In this document: positions 8,189-16,044 of the stretch, one piece after another
Layout: every line of letters starts with the position of its first letter
Position numbering within the stretch: position 1 is the stretch's first letter
Source: Bacteroidia bacterium
Lineage (GTDB): Bacteria > Bacteroidota > Bacteroidia > Cytophagales > JAAEPT01
Direction of reading: 5' to 3'
Assembly: GCA_030431525.1 (NCBI GenBank)
Contig: JAUIJC010000037.1
Location: 1 to 38,057 of the forward strand
DNA length: 38,057 bases
Notes under the pieces: generated by a model
Database searches by the model: none
The model's input: only the letters and a program-made list of their open reading frames with translations
What the model was told of the DNA's origin: nothing
Program-made: the position numbers and the translations under genes

Positions 8189-9163
8189 ATGAGAAAAAGA
8201 GTCTTGGTTACAGGAGGTGCGGGTTTTTTAGGATCACATCTTTGTGAGCGACTGCTAAAGGAGGGGCACGAGGTCATTTGTCTCGATAACTATTTTACCG
8301 GGAATAAGGAGAATATCCTTCACCTTTTGGATAACCCTTATTTTGAGTTAGTAAGACATGATGTGATCTCTCCTTATTATGCCGAAGTGGATCAGATTTA
8401 TAATCTGGCTTGTCCGGCATCTCCCATTCACTATCAATATAATCCCATTAAGACTGTAAAGACTTCCGTGATGGGCGCGATTAATATTTTGGGGTTAGCG
8501 AAGAGGGTTAAGGCAAGAGTCCTTCAGGCAAGTACCAGTGAAGTTTATGGTGATCCCTTGGTTCATCCCCAAAAGGAATCATACTGGGGGCATGTCAATC
8601 CTATAGGCCAAAGAGCCTGTTATGATGAGGGAAAGCGATGTGCTGAGACCTTGTTTTTAGGGTATCACACCCAAAATTCGGTAGAGGTGAAAATCATGCG
8701 GATTTTTAATACCTATGGACCGAGGATGCATCCAAATGATGGGCGAGTGGTCTCAAACTTTATAATGCAGGCTTTAAGGGGGAAAGATATTACGGTCTAC
8801 GGTGATGGAATGCAGACCAGAAGTTTCTGTTATGTAGATGATAATATTGAGGGCATGGTTCGTCTGATGAATTCAAGAGAAGGATTTATTGGTCCTGTCA
8901 ATATTGGTAATCCTCATGAAGTGACTATTCTGGATTTAGCAGAACGCATTATTGATCTTACGGGTAGCAAGTCCCAGATTGTGTGCAAGCCACAGCCTGC
9001 AGATGACCCGATGCAACGCCAACCGGATATTACAATGGCAAAAGGTGAATTGGGTTGGGAGCCGGTAGTTCCACTTGAAGTGGGCTTGATGAAAACTATT
9101 GAGTATTTTTCAGGCCTGTTGAAGACCAATCCTAAGATTTTACATCAGTTGGTCTACCGTTGA
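8189..9163 (+). CDS. uxs: UDP-glucuronate decarboxylase (UDP-xylose synthase)
   Basis: This 324-residue short-chain dehydrogenase/reductase converts UDP-glucuronate to UDP-xylose using bound NAD+. It has the Rossmann motif GGAGFLG (9-15), the UXS hallmark [13 protein letters not shown] (71-83), the TSEVYGDP segment, the catalytic Tyr145 and Lys149 in ACYDEGKR, and [22 protein letters not shown]. These features separate it from other epimerases such as GalE or RmlB. Length is normal for the soluble bacterial form, with no N-terminal membrane anchor. Directly downstream of ugd, it completes UDP-glucose to UDP-xylose, presumably for the sugar transferases encoded nearby. Confidence 0.95.
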   Translation: MRKRVLVTGGAGFLGSHLCERLLKEGHEVICLDNYFTGNKENILHLLDNPYFELVRHDVISPYYAEVDQIYNLACPASPIHYQYNPIKTVKTSVMGAINILGLAKRVKARVLQASTSEVYGDPLVHPQKESYWGHVNPIGQRACYDEGKRCAETLFLGYHTQNSVEVKIMRIFNTYGPRMHPNDGRVVSNFIMQALRGKDITVYGDGMQTRSFCYVDDNIEGMVRLMNSREGFIGPVNIGNPHEVTILDLAERIIDLTGSKSQIVCKPQPADDPMQRQPDITMAKGELGWEPVVPLEVGLMKTIEYFSGLLKTNPKILHQLVYR

Positions 9164-9188
9164 AAAGGGCTTTAAATATTGATTGTCT

Positions 9189-9228
9189 AGAGGCTGTCTT
9201 AAAAGTCAAGATAGTCTCTTTTTTTTTT
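9189..9228 (+). terminator. Intrinsic terminator after uxs
   Basis: A 12-base stem (9189-9200 with 9208-9219, two G-U pairs), a 7-base loop and a run of nine T residues follow the uxs stop by 25 bases. The rest of the gap up to 9397 is AT-rich and holds only a small GAGGA-TAC-TCCTC palindrome at 9357-9369. Confidence 0.93.
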
Positions 9229-9397
9229 GCTCAAAATCGTAAATGATGGATGCTTAACTGGTTGGTAATAAGCTGAAAATAATAATGTTAATTAATGGGG
9301 TGGATTTTTTGATCTTTTCTTTTAAGGCCGTCCTTTTTACAATGGGAAAAAAATAGGAGGATACTCCTCAATACCCTATTTCATCGTAAAAGGAATT

Positions 9398-10222
9398 ATG
9401 AATAGTTCCTCTTTTCTTTTGTCTAAAGATGTCCACCCATTGTACACAAAGTTGAACCATGAGTTAACAACTCTATTAGCTAAGCTACATCCTGAAGATT
9501 GGAAAAGGAAAGTTCCTTCTTCAAACTCTACAGTCTTAGATCTGGTTCTTGGGTTGTTAGAGATGGATCTAAAAAAATTGACTGAGGAGAGGGATGGTGG
9601 ACGCTGGCTAATAAGTGAAAAGGAAGAAGTTCAGTTCCTTGATTTTTTAGTCTTCAAACAAAATAAGTGGATAAGGACGAATAGAACCATAAGCCCAAGA
9701 ATTCTCGTTGGTTGGATGAGATGGGCTGGGGAGCAGGTTATTGAGTTGGGTCGAATGCAATGCCTTAATGTCGGAGAGATGGGCCATCTTCCTTGGTTTG
9801 ATTCCAAAGTCTTATTGGTGTCCAGAACCTTTTTGATAGGTTGTGAATACGTTCGGAGGGCAATGCATCAGGAATGGCTTAGAATGGCTTTGAACAAACC
9901 TTCTTTGAAAAATAGCCCATTGTTTTTTCCAGTGTTTGACTTCCTGATAAGGGGAGTCACCCATTATTGGAAAGGTCCCTTTTCGGATACAGGGACTACA
10001 ATAAAATTGGTGATTGAAGGTATGGGTGGAGGAACATGGGTTTTAAGAAATGGGGAGGATGGTTGGAGTGTGCATTTAGATCAACCAATTGGCAAGGGTT
10101 CAAAAATTCCGAAGATTTCGCTCTCTCCAGAGCTTGCTTGGAAGCTTCTTCTCAGAAAGGATGGAGAAAAATTACTATCAAAGTTTCTTCAAACAAGGAC
10201 AAGTCAGCGAAAGGCCGCATGA
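9398..10222 (+). CDS. DinB/maleylpyruvate isomerase N-terminal-like protein
   Basis: The 274-residue soluble protein begins like the DinB/MDMPI_N fold: LYTKLNHELTTLLAKLHPEDWKRKV followed by TVLDLVLGLLEMDLKKLTEERD. In functional relatives this second helix carries a metal-binding His (pattern xxAHLxDx); here the position is Gly, and later metal His residues are not obvious. The C-terminal 80 residues (LVIEGMGGGTWVLRNGEDGW, then ISLSPELAWKLLLRK) resemble the SCP2-like tail of the same proteins. It may be a non-metal scaffold or a divergent transferase. It stands alone after the uxs terminator and overlaps the convergent gene at its 3-prime end by 19 bases. Confidence 0.6.
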   Translation: MNSSSFLLSKDVHPLYTKLNHELTTLLAKLHPEDWKRKVPSSNSTVLDLVLGLLEMDLKKLTEERDGGRWLISEKEEVQFLDFLVFKQNKWIRTNRTISPRILVGWMRWAGEQVIELGRMQCLNVGEMGHLPWFDSKVLLVSRTFLIGCEYVRRAMHQEWLRMALNKPSLKNSPLFFPVFDFLIRGVTHYWKGPFSDTGTTIKLVIEGMGGGTWVLRNGEDGWSVHLDQPIGKGSKIPKISLSPELAWKLLLRKDGEKLLSKFLQTRTSQRKAA

Positions 10223-10596
10223 ACAGAAGTTACAAGAATCGTGTCTGCTTCCAGAGGAGCGTTACGGGGATATGTTATTCTGTAAAGGGATGTTCTTAAG
10301 GAATTGATTTCTGCTTTTTGAATCAGTTGTTCCAGAAAGGGTGCGCTTTCATTTCTGTGGTAATGATTACGCGCCAAATAGTTGAATGTGCTGGGTTGAA
10401 TGTGAAGGTCACGGGGACGAAGTTGTCTTACTGCTCCGTCTTGTTCTAATGTGACAAAAAAGGTTTCAACCTGTTGTTTTAAACGAATTTTTTCAGAGAA
10501 CATACCCATTCGCATAAATGGGAAGAAATCTGTTAACAGGAAGAAGGGGAGGCTACTGAAAAATAGTAAGCCGATAATGAGTTGATTCTTGTACAC
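10204..10596 (-). CDS. Small membrane-anchored protein of unknown function
   Basis: The 130-residue protein has an N-terminal hydrophobic segment (about 5-27, rich in Leu and Phe) followed by FPFMRMGMFSEKIRLKQQ and a soluble tail. The best start is GTG at 10596, because the next in-frame ATG (residue 28) would remove the membrane segment. No known domain is recognised; the PFxRMGMF motif after a helix recalls small proteins encoded near DoxX/HTTM-type membrane proteins, but that is weak. It follows a TerB-like gene, from which it is separated by a strong terminator ending almost at its start codon, and overlaps the convergent gene downstream. Confidence 0.55.
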   Translation of the reverse strand: MYKNQLIIGLLFFSSLPFFLLTDFFPFMRMGMFSEKIRLKQQVETFFVTLEQDGAVRQLRPRDLHIQPSTFNYLARNHYHRNESAPFLEQLIQKAEINSLRTSLYRITYPRNAPLEADTILVTSVHAAFR

Positions 10597-10597
10597 A

Positions 10598-10627
10598 GAA
10601 AAAAACCTGCTGAAAAATCAGCAGGTT
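10598..10627 (-). terminator. Intrinsic terminator after the TerB-like gene
   Basis: A 10-base perfect stem (10604-10613 with 10618-10627), a 4-base loop and a T-run on the minus strand lie 13 bases after the stop of the TerB-like gene. The T-run ends two bases before the GTG start proposed for the next gene. Confidence 0.9.
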
Positions 10628-10639
10628 GTAGGTATAAGA

Positions 10640-11089
10640 TTAAAGTCGTTGAATTTCCGGCATTTCAGCAAGACCTTCCTTGAGGTCTGACAAGGAAACC
10701 TCAAGATCCTTTCTTGCACGGTTGATCCATTCAATTTCTTCAGAATCAATATTCTTTGAGCTGGTCTCCCAAATTTCCACATTGGATTCTTCCCCATTTA
10801 CGGAGGAAGAGGCAACTGCGGCAACTTGATACATCCATGCTACCGCTTTTACCCGTAGACGGGGCTTTTGGGTTTTCATGGTTGCAATGGCTAAACGATA
10901 AATTTTGTCATCATCGTTAATTCGTTCAGCCTTTTCATTAAAGGTCTCGATGGCCTTCTCCCTGATGCCCTCATGGGCAAACATCTGAACACAGGCGTCG
11001 ATTTCCTGGATTTGGTTTTCTCCGTCGGCCCAAGCAACAACAGAGGTCAAGGCGAGAAGTGCCTCATGGTGGTTAAATGTCTGTTTCAT
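10640..11089 (-). CDS. TerB-like protein
   Basis: This 149-residue, acidic, helical protein starts with HHEALLALTSVVAWADGENQIQEIDA, close to the TerB pattern in which an ALxxxVAxADGxxxxxE motif precedes repeated helices. TerB domains occur in tellurite-resistance and stress-linked proteins and bind metal through acidic residues. Only the first helix pair is well matched; the tail (VNGEESNVEIWETSSKNIDSEEIEWINRARKDL) is unlike standard TerB. It has no signal peptide or membrane segment, so it is probably cytosolic. No other ter genes are nearby, so a tellurite role is not supported here. Confidence 0.55.
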   Translation of the reverse strand: MKQTFNHHEALLALTSVVAWADGENQIQEIDACVQMFAHEGIREKAIETFNEKAERINDDDKIYRLAIATMKTQKPRLRVKAVAWMYQVAAVASSSVNGEESNVEIWETSSKNIDSEEIEWINRARKDLEVSLSDLKEGLAEMPEIQRL

Positions 11090-11220
11090 CTCTATCAGCT
11101 AATATCGAGAACCCATTGCAAAACAACGAATGGAGCTATTTGTCCATTTAAATTAAATATATCCAAAAAATGAAATTATTGGAAGCAACGGGTTCTGGAA
11201 TTTTTTGGAAATAGAGTCTT

Positions 11221-12399
11221 TTATCTACGTTTTGCTTTTTCCCAAAGGACGGTTTGTTGTCCCTTGATATATCTTCTAAACCCAAGAAAAACCGAAAGGT
11301 TCATCATGACGAAGTAATAAGGAACAAAAAGTGCTTTTATTCGAACCTGGTGGTTTTCCAGGTGCCATCCCAATAAGGCCATGAGATAAAATGTCCCTTG
11401 GGCGTAAAGGATTGTTCTATAGATGGAATGACTTTCTAAATCTATTGCTAACCATAGATTTACAGGGATGAGGAGCAGCATGGCAAGGGGGGCGATTGTC
11501 CAGCGCATGACCCTGTGAGAGATGTACTGCCAAGAAAGGATTCCGTGTTTAAACGGGTTTAATAGGGTGCTAAGTCGAACAATGGCTTGGTGTCCTCCAG
11601 CAGATATTCGAATTTTTCGTTTCAATTCCTCCTTGACACAAGCGGAAGCGGACTCAGAAGCCTTGGCGTTTGGTTCGTATACTACTCGATATCCTTGAGA
11701 AGCAATTCTAAGAGACATCACAAAGTCATCGAGAATGGTGTCCTTTTCAACATGTTCAAATAGGTCTGTACGGATGGCAAAAAGTTCTCCGGCTGCACCC
11801 ATGGCGCAATACAGCTCGGAATCTAATCTTTTTAGCGCTGACTCATATTTCCAGTATAGGCCTTCTCCAGCACCGCTGGCCGTTTCTGAAGATTTTTGTC
11901 GAATGTGCTTTTCCCCAGCCACACATCCTACACCATCATTTTGAAAGTGTTTTACAAGCTCCTTGATTGCTTCCCGATTTAGGTCTGTATTGGCATCTGT
12001 GAATACAACGATATCGGAATCGACAAATCCCATCCCACGATTCATGGCCATTATTTTTCCAGCACGTTGGGGGTGGTGCAAGACCTGAATGCCAAATTCC
12101 TGGTATTCCTGAAGTTTTTTGGGTGTTCCGTCGTCTGATCCATCAGTGACGAACATGATGTTAAGTTTGTCTTCTGGGTAATCCAGTGCTAAGCAGTTGG
12201 CAACCTTTTCATCCATATAGTCCACTTCATTGTAGGCAGCAATGAGCAGGGTGACTGTAGGGGCCTTGGCTTCATCAAATCCATTAACCTTTGTTTTGAA
12301 AAATAGACGTTTAACCTTGACCATTAGGTAAAGGATGATGCCATAGCCGAGATAGGCGTAAAAGACAATGAATATTAATGTCCAGAATAGAAAGGTCAT
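11221..12399 (-). CDS. Membrane glycosyltransferase, family 2
   Basis: This 392-residue processive-type GT2 has one N-terminal helix (about 3-27), a cytosolic catalytic domain and two to three C-terminal helices (about 300-320, 330-345, 355-375). The GT-A motifs are present: TLLIAAYNE (50-58), the nucleotide-binding VTDGSDDGT (84-92), FTDANTD with D135 as the metal ligand, and the acceptor-base region ILDDF (D224, D225). A QxxRW-like site is replaced by KRKIRISAGGHQ (261-270), close to what chitooligosaccharide or hyaluronan-like synthases carry. It starts nine bases after the acyltransferase stop, so the two genes are co-transcribed. The polymer or glycolipid product is unknown. Confidence 0.87.
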   Translation of the reverse strand: MTFLFWTLIFIVFYAYLGYGIILYLMVKVKRLFFKTKVNGFDEAKAPTVTLLIAAYNEVDYMDEKVANCLALDYPEDKLNIMFVTDGSDDGTPKKLQEYQEFGIQVLHHPQRAGKIMAMNRGMGFVDSDIVVFTDANTDLNREAIKELVKHFQNDGVGCVAGEKHIRQKSSETASGAGEGLYWKYESALKRLDSELYCAMGAAGELFAIRTDLFEHVEKDTILDDFVMSLRIASQGYRVVYEPNAKASESASACVKEELKRKIRISAGGHQAIVRLSTLLNPFKHGILSWQYISHRVMRWTIAPLAMLLLIPVNLWLAIDLESHSIYRTILYAQGTFYLMALLGWHLENHQVRIKALFVPYYFVMMNLSVFLGFRRYIKGQQTVLWEKAKRR

Positions 12400-12408
12400 G
12401 TGTCGTGT

Positions 12409-13413
12409 TTAAAGTTCATTTACTTGGACTCCAATAAGTGAAAGCCGTTTTGGGCTGAGCCTTGTCATAATCATGATGGCCAAAGAAATTAGGACTATGC
12501 ACAAGGCGCCTAAAAGAAGTTGTTTTCCTACCAAGTTTGGGAAGATGAAGGGCAGGTGACGTTGGAGCCCTTCAAGCAACGCATAGTGGTACAAGTAAAT
12601 TGGAATGGCCTGACGGTCACATAAATGAATGACCTGACGAGGAATCTTTATTTGCGTTAGCAAGGTGAATAAGAGATGGATAGGGATAATGCAGGCAATT
12701 ATCCGAAAGGGGACCTGTCCATATTCAGGAAGGGTAGCAGCCTTGTCCCAAAGTAGGGTGGTAAGGAAGACAGCCGAAAAAGAAACCCACAGTGTGGTTG
12801 GTTTAGTAAGCTGATGAAGTATTGCTGGCTGGTAGTTTCGGCAATAATAACTCAGGAAGAAGAAGAAGAAATGGCTTAGAATGCGCTCCTCCCCAATGGT
12901 GGTGAAAAGGAGGTTGTCTTCTTGCCAATGGTATTCAATTCCGGGAAGGGCAAAAAAGTAGATAGTGGTAGCCACTCCACTGCAAACTAAAACCATCCAA
13001 GCGGGAACCTTGAATTGCTCGAATGCCCAAAGCACAGCCATCATGGCCAACAAGGCAGGTATGAACCAAAGGTGTTCATAGATATCAAGGAAGTGAGTTT
13101 CATTGATGGTTCCACTTATTGGAAAGCGAATTAGGTCTTTCCAATAGAGCAAGACGCTGTGCAATAGGAATGCTCCAAGCCAAGGAAGCCCCAATTGGAG
13201 AATATACTTTCTGAATAGGTTTTTGGGGGTACTATGTTGGAGTGCTTGCTTTTTTAGAAGAAAGCCAGAAAGGAAGAAGAATAATGGCGGTGTTCCCATT
13301 TTTAGCAAGGAGAGCAAGGGATGAATCACCGTCATTTGGTCCAAGGCGTGGAAAAACACCACTTGGATCATCAAGAGAACTTTGAGAAGGGCCAAGCCGG
13401 AGAATCTCTTCAT
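12409..13413 (-). CDS. Membrane acyltransferase, family 3
   Basis: This 334-residue protein with about ten helices matches the acyltransferase-3 (OafA/NolL-like) family, which adds acetyl or other acyl groups to sugars. It has the N-terminal LKVLLMIQVVFFHALD with the conserved His of the first helix, PLFFFLSGFLLKKQ in the second, and EHLWFIPALL in the middle, all at expected places. The N-terminus has no SGNH extension. It lies between a GT4 and a GT2 gene on the same strand, nine bases from the latter, so it probably decorates the same surface glycan. Confidence 0.85.
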   Translation of the reverse strand: MKRFSGLALLKVLLMIQVVFFHALDQMTVIHPLLSLLKMGTPPLFFFLSGFLLKKQALQHSTPKNLFRKYILQLGLPWLGAFLLHSVLLYWKDLIRFPISGTINETHFLDIYEHLWFIPALLAMMAVLWAFEQFKVPAWMVLVCSGVATTIYFFALPGIEYHWQEDNLLFTTIGEERILSHFFFFFLSYYCRNYQPAILHQLTKPTTLWVSFSAVFLTTLLWDKAATLPEYGQVPFRIIACIIPIHLLFTLLTQIKIPRQVIHLCDRQAIPIYLYHYALLEGLQRHLPFIFPNLVGKQLLLGALCIVLISLAIMIMTRLSPKRLSLIGVQVNEL

Positions 13414-13545
13414 GGTTACTTGTAAAAGTTGAATGATAAATTTTCCAGCTAATAGCGGTTAGTTTTCCCTTATTGATAGCATCTGGCTTAGTAAAGCCTC
13501 CTTTTGGGAAGTGTCTGTTTTTCTACGGATATGGTTTCCAGTTGG

Positions 13546-14742
13546 TTATTTCACCGTTTGCAAGACGGTTTCCATGTGTTTGTAAATGGACTTCACACTG
13601 TTTTCCCAAGTATGTTTTCTGGCAAAACGCTTCCGTCTGTTTTTTGAAGAGGGGTCCTTATCCTTCAGCGCTTTATCGATAAGGGAAATGAATTCTTTGG
13701 TGTTTTTCGCTAGATAGGTGTGTCCTTCAAAAACTTCCATTGCTGTGGTTCTGGTGGCAACTGTTGGTTTTCCTAAGCTGAGATACTCATCAATTTTTCG
13801 GGGATAATTCCCGATAGTGAGGTCGTTGAGCACCTGTGGGTTGATACAGACATCAAAGTGCTGGACGTAGCTAGGTAATTCTTCCGGATTTTTGGGACCT
13901 AGGAAATGAGCGTTTTCAAGTTTGTGGAGCTGACTGTTTTGGAAGGTCTCATCTTCAGGGCCTACCAAGACTAGATTGATGTTCGGACGCTGTTTGGCGA
14001 TTTTTACTAAAAGTTGCACGTCCAAACGCATGGCGGTCAGGTAGCCCACATAGCCTACCACAGGTTTTCCCGTAGGAATATCATCAGGTCGCTTTTTGGT
14101 TTTACGTTGGTCAAAAGCGGTTAAATCACAACCTTGTCCCACGTAATGCGAGTTTGGGTTGTGCTTTTTTCCATAATCAGAAAGGAAAGTAGAGTTGGCG
14201 ACCACCACATCTGCTTTCTTGATGATTTTCGGTTCAATACGTGGACCGTGTTTTTGGAAATAGGGTTGGCAAATCAGGTAATCGCGGATGTAATAGACAA
14301 AGGTTTTGGGTTTCAGCATTTCTTTGAGGTGGAGCCCTCGAAACATCATGCTGTCATTGAACAGGATAAAGTCTTTGAAACCCAGTCGATGTATGGCGTC
14401 TTTAATGGCGTTAGCCAACCTTTTGTTATTGAACCTGTTCATCAGGTCGTAGGTGGTGGCATTGCCTATCCAGTTGATGGATTCTGCTATCATTTTGGGG
14501 TAAAGGGTCCAAAGGTTTTTTTGGACAGTTTGAAGGTCATCAACTTCCCCTTTGTTGATTTTTAGCCGTTTACGGACATTTTCCTTCCTTCGGTCTTTGA
14601 AACTTGTGATACGGTCAAGCGGGAAATTGACATAGAGCACCCTGTTTTCCTTGGCAAATTCCAAGGCAATGTTTTTACAGTTGCTTCCGATTTCAATGTC
14701 CCATGGCTGGTGCCCAACAATGATTATGTCTTGACCTTTCAT
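13546..14742 (-). CDS. Glycosyltransferase, family 4-like
   Basis: This 398-residue soluble GT-B protein has an N-terminal acceptor half (IIIVGHQPWDIEIGSNCKN, then long charged helices) and a donor-binding half. The donor half starts near GKPVVGYVGYLTAMRLDVQLLVKIA, contains NINLVLVGPED and HFLGPKNPEELPSYVQHFDVCINP, and ends with NYPRKIDEYLSLGKPTVATRTTAMEVF, the EXE-type nucleotide-sugar site of GT4. It resembles teichuronic or capsular glycosyltransferases found in Bacteroidota. It is first of three genes on the minus strand (then acyltransferase, GT2) with a 132-base gap to the second. Its leader carries two overlapping inverted repeats. Confidence 0.85.
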   Translation of the reverse strand: MKGQDIIIVGHQPWDIEIGSNCKNIALEFAKENRVLYVNFPLDRITSFKDRRKENVRKRLKINKGEVDDLQTVQKNLWTLYPKMIAESINWIGNATTYDLMNRFNNKRLANAIKDAIHRLGFKDFILFNDSMMFRGLHLKEMLKPKTFVYYIRDYLICQPYFQKHGPRIEPKIIKKADVVVANSTFLSDYGKKHNPNSHYVGQGCDLTAFDQRKTKKRPDDIPTGKPVVGYVGYLTAMRLDVQLLVKIAKQRPNINLVLVGPEDETFQNSQLHKLENAHFLGPKNPEELPSYVQHFDVCINPQVLNDLTIGNYPRKIDEYLSLGKPTVATRTTAMEVFEGHTYLAKNTKEFISLIDKALKDKDPSSKNRRKRFARKHTWENSVKSIYKHMETVLQTVK

Positions 14743-14770
14743 CAGTTCAAAAGTTTAGCGAAATAACGAA

Positions 14771-14801
14771 GACGGTTCTCCCGTCGAGAATATTTACGGG
14801 A
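14771..14801 (-). other. Overlapping, mutually exclusive leader hairpins
   Basis: CTCCCGT at 14777-14783 pairs with ACGGGAG at 14795-14801. A second inverted repeat, ACGG at 14771-14774 (extended to GACGG by G14770) with CCGTC at about 14780-14784, shares the same CCCGT bases. Only one can form at a time. They lie about 30-60 bases ahead of the GT4 start. No regulator or ligand can be named. Confidence 0.4.
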
Positions 14802-14833
14802 GGAGTGGGGGAAGGATCGTGCAGAAATGGGAA

Positions 14834-14862
14834 AAAATAAAAGCCACCCGATTGGGTGGCTT
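14834..14862 (-). terminator. Intrinsic terminator after uppP
   Basis: A 9-base perfect stem (14841-14849 with 14854-14862), a 4-base loop and a T-rich tail on the minus strand lie about 30 bases downstream of the uppP stop. It ends the ftsX - DUF3098 - uppP unit. Confidence 0.9.
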
Positions 14863-14890
14863 CAGAAACTTAAGAATATGCTTGCTTGGC

Positions 14891-15685
14891 TTACCAAGCC
14901 ATAAATACAGCAATTGCTCCGACAATGAAGCAATAGATCGCAAACCAGCTAAGTTTACTTTTCTTGACAATAGAGATCATCCATTGGCAGGCCAGTAGTC
15001 CAGTTAGGAATGCTGCAATGAAGCCCACAATGAGGGGAATGAGATTTACATCATCACTGGCAAAAGCACCGTCCATAATGTCCTTGGCCATTTTTCCGAG
15101 AATCAAAGGAACGACCATGAGGAAGGAAAAGCGGGCTGCTTTTTCTTTGTCGATGCCAAGAATCACCGCTGTGGCGATGGTAGAACCTGAGCGAGAAATG
15201 CCGGGAAGGATGGCGATGGCTTGAGCGATACCGATAATGATGGCGTGTACAAAACTGACGCTTTTATCGGTTTTGCGAGCACGTTCAGAGAGGAATAGCA
15301 AAAGCCCCGTAATCAACAGCATGGTACCGACAAGGGCAATTTTCCCAGTAAACAGCTCTTCCAATTCATCCTTGAAGGCTACACCTACCACCGCTGCTGG
15401 AATCATTGAAATAACGATTTTTAGCGAGAATATTTTTTCTGGTGATTTCAAGTCGGCGGTGAATAGCCCTTTGATAATCTCAGCGATGTCTTTTCGAAAA
15501 ATGACGATGGTACTCAAGGCTGTGGCTGCATGAAGAACCACAGTCATCATCATGCTTTCTTCACCTACTTTGTCTTCACCCAAGATGGCCTTGGCAAGTT
15601 CTAAATGGCCACTGCTGCTAACTGGCAAAAACTCCGTTAACCCTTGAACAATGCCCAAGAGAATACTATTTAAAATATCTTCCAT
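14891..15685 (-). CDS. uppP: Undecaprenyl-diphosphatase
   Basis: This 264-residue inner-membrane protein with about eight helices recycles the lipid carrier undecaprenyl diphosphate to the monophosphate used by peptidoglycan and surface polysaccharide synthesis. Both signature motifs are intact: GLTEFLPVSSSGHLEL (15-30, catalytic Glu18 and His27) and PGISRSGST (161-169, with the essential Arg). It is downstream of ftsX and a DUF3098 gene, a conserved order in Bacteroidota. A 63-base hairpin ends 15 bases before its ATG and could limit its expression. Its product also serves the nearby exopolysaccharide genes, which depend on the same carrier. Confidence 0.97.
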   Translation of the reverse strand: MEDILNSILLGIVQGLTEFLPVSSSGHLELAKAILGEDKVGEESMMMTVVLHAATALSTIVIFRKDIAEIIKGLFTADLKSPEKIFSLKIVISMIPAAVVGVAFKDELEELFTGKIALVGTMLLITGLLLFLSERARKTDKSVSFVHAIIIGIAQAIAILPGISRSGSTIATAVILGIDKEKAARFSFLMVVPLILGKMAKDIMDGAFASDDVNLIPLIVGFIAAFLTGLLACQWMISIVKKSKLSWFAIYCFIVGAIAVFMAW

Positions 15686-15700
15686 GCTGTTTATTTAGGC

Positions 15701-15763
15701 ATAAAAGGATACAGGTATCAAGAGCCAAGGTCAGCATGGCTTTGGATACCTGTATCCTTTTAT
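15701..15763 (-). repeat. Long near-perfect hairpin ahead of uppP
   Basis: A 19-base perfect inverted repeat (15701-15719 with 15745-15763) continues inward through an 8-base partly paired segment (GCCA 724-727 with TGGC 737-740) to a 9-base loop, giving a stem of about 27 pairs with two mismatches. It fills most of the space between the DUF3098 stop and the uppP start. The arms end in A/T runs, so transcripts of the minus strand would leave the stem on a T-run, like a terminator. It could be an attenuator or a small mobile palindrome. Confidence 0.75.
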
Positions 15764-15787
15764 AGAAATGTGTTCAATGGGTTTGAA

Positions 15788-16015
15788 TCAATCCAAATCT
15801 TCGCTGTTCAGGGATTGCTTCTTTTTTGGTTTGTAAAGAATGGCCACGAATTGTGTCAAAAAACCCAGCATCAATACAAGCGGACCTGTAGTTAGTCCTG
15901 CGGTTCCAAAACCGTAAGGCTCAGTGTCGGAGGACATGATGACAAAGCCGAGGAACAACAGGCCGATACCAGCCAACATGATGATGTAATTGATTTTTTC
16001 GAAAGGGAGTTTCAT
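15788..16015 (-). CDS. DUF3098 small membrane protein
   Basis: This 75-residue protein has two membrane helices (about 9-26 and 42-62) and a Lys-rich, acidic-ended tail. MKLPFEKINYIIMLAGIGLL and the following GFVIMSSDTEPYGFG are characteristic of DUF3098, a Bacteroidota-specific family lying between ftsX and uppP. I start it at the ATG at 16015: upstream codons in the frame belong to a repeat element and read as non-conserved charged residues. The conserved neighbourhood suggests a link to cell division or envelope growth, but no function is known. Confidence 0.88.
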   Translation of the reverse strand: MKLPFEKINYIIMLAGIGLLFLGFVIMSSDTEPYGFGTAGLTTGPLVLMLGFLTQFVAILYKPKKKQSLNSEDLD

Positions 16016-16044
16016 GATGTAGAATGTTTGGGCTTTTTTCTCTT

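Noticed and set aside
10640-11089. A tellurite-resistance cluster
   Set aside because: Only one TerB-like protein is present; no terC, terD, terZ or related genes are near.
14134-14565. A 143-codon open frame on the plus strand
   Set aside because: It lies antisense within the GT4 gene, which has full family motifs.
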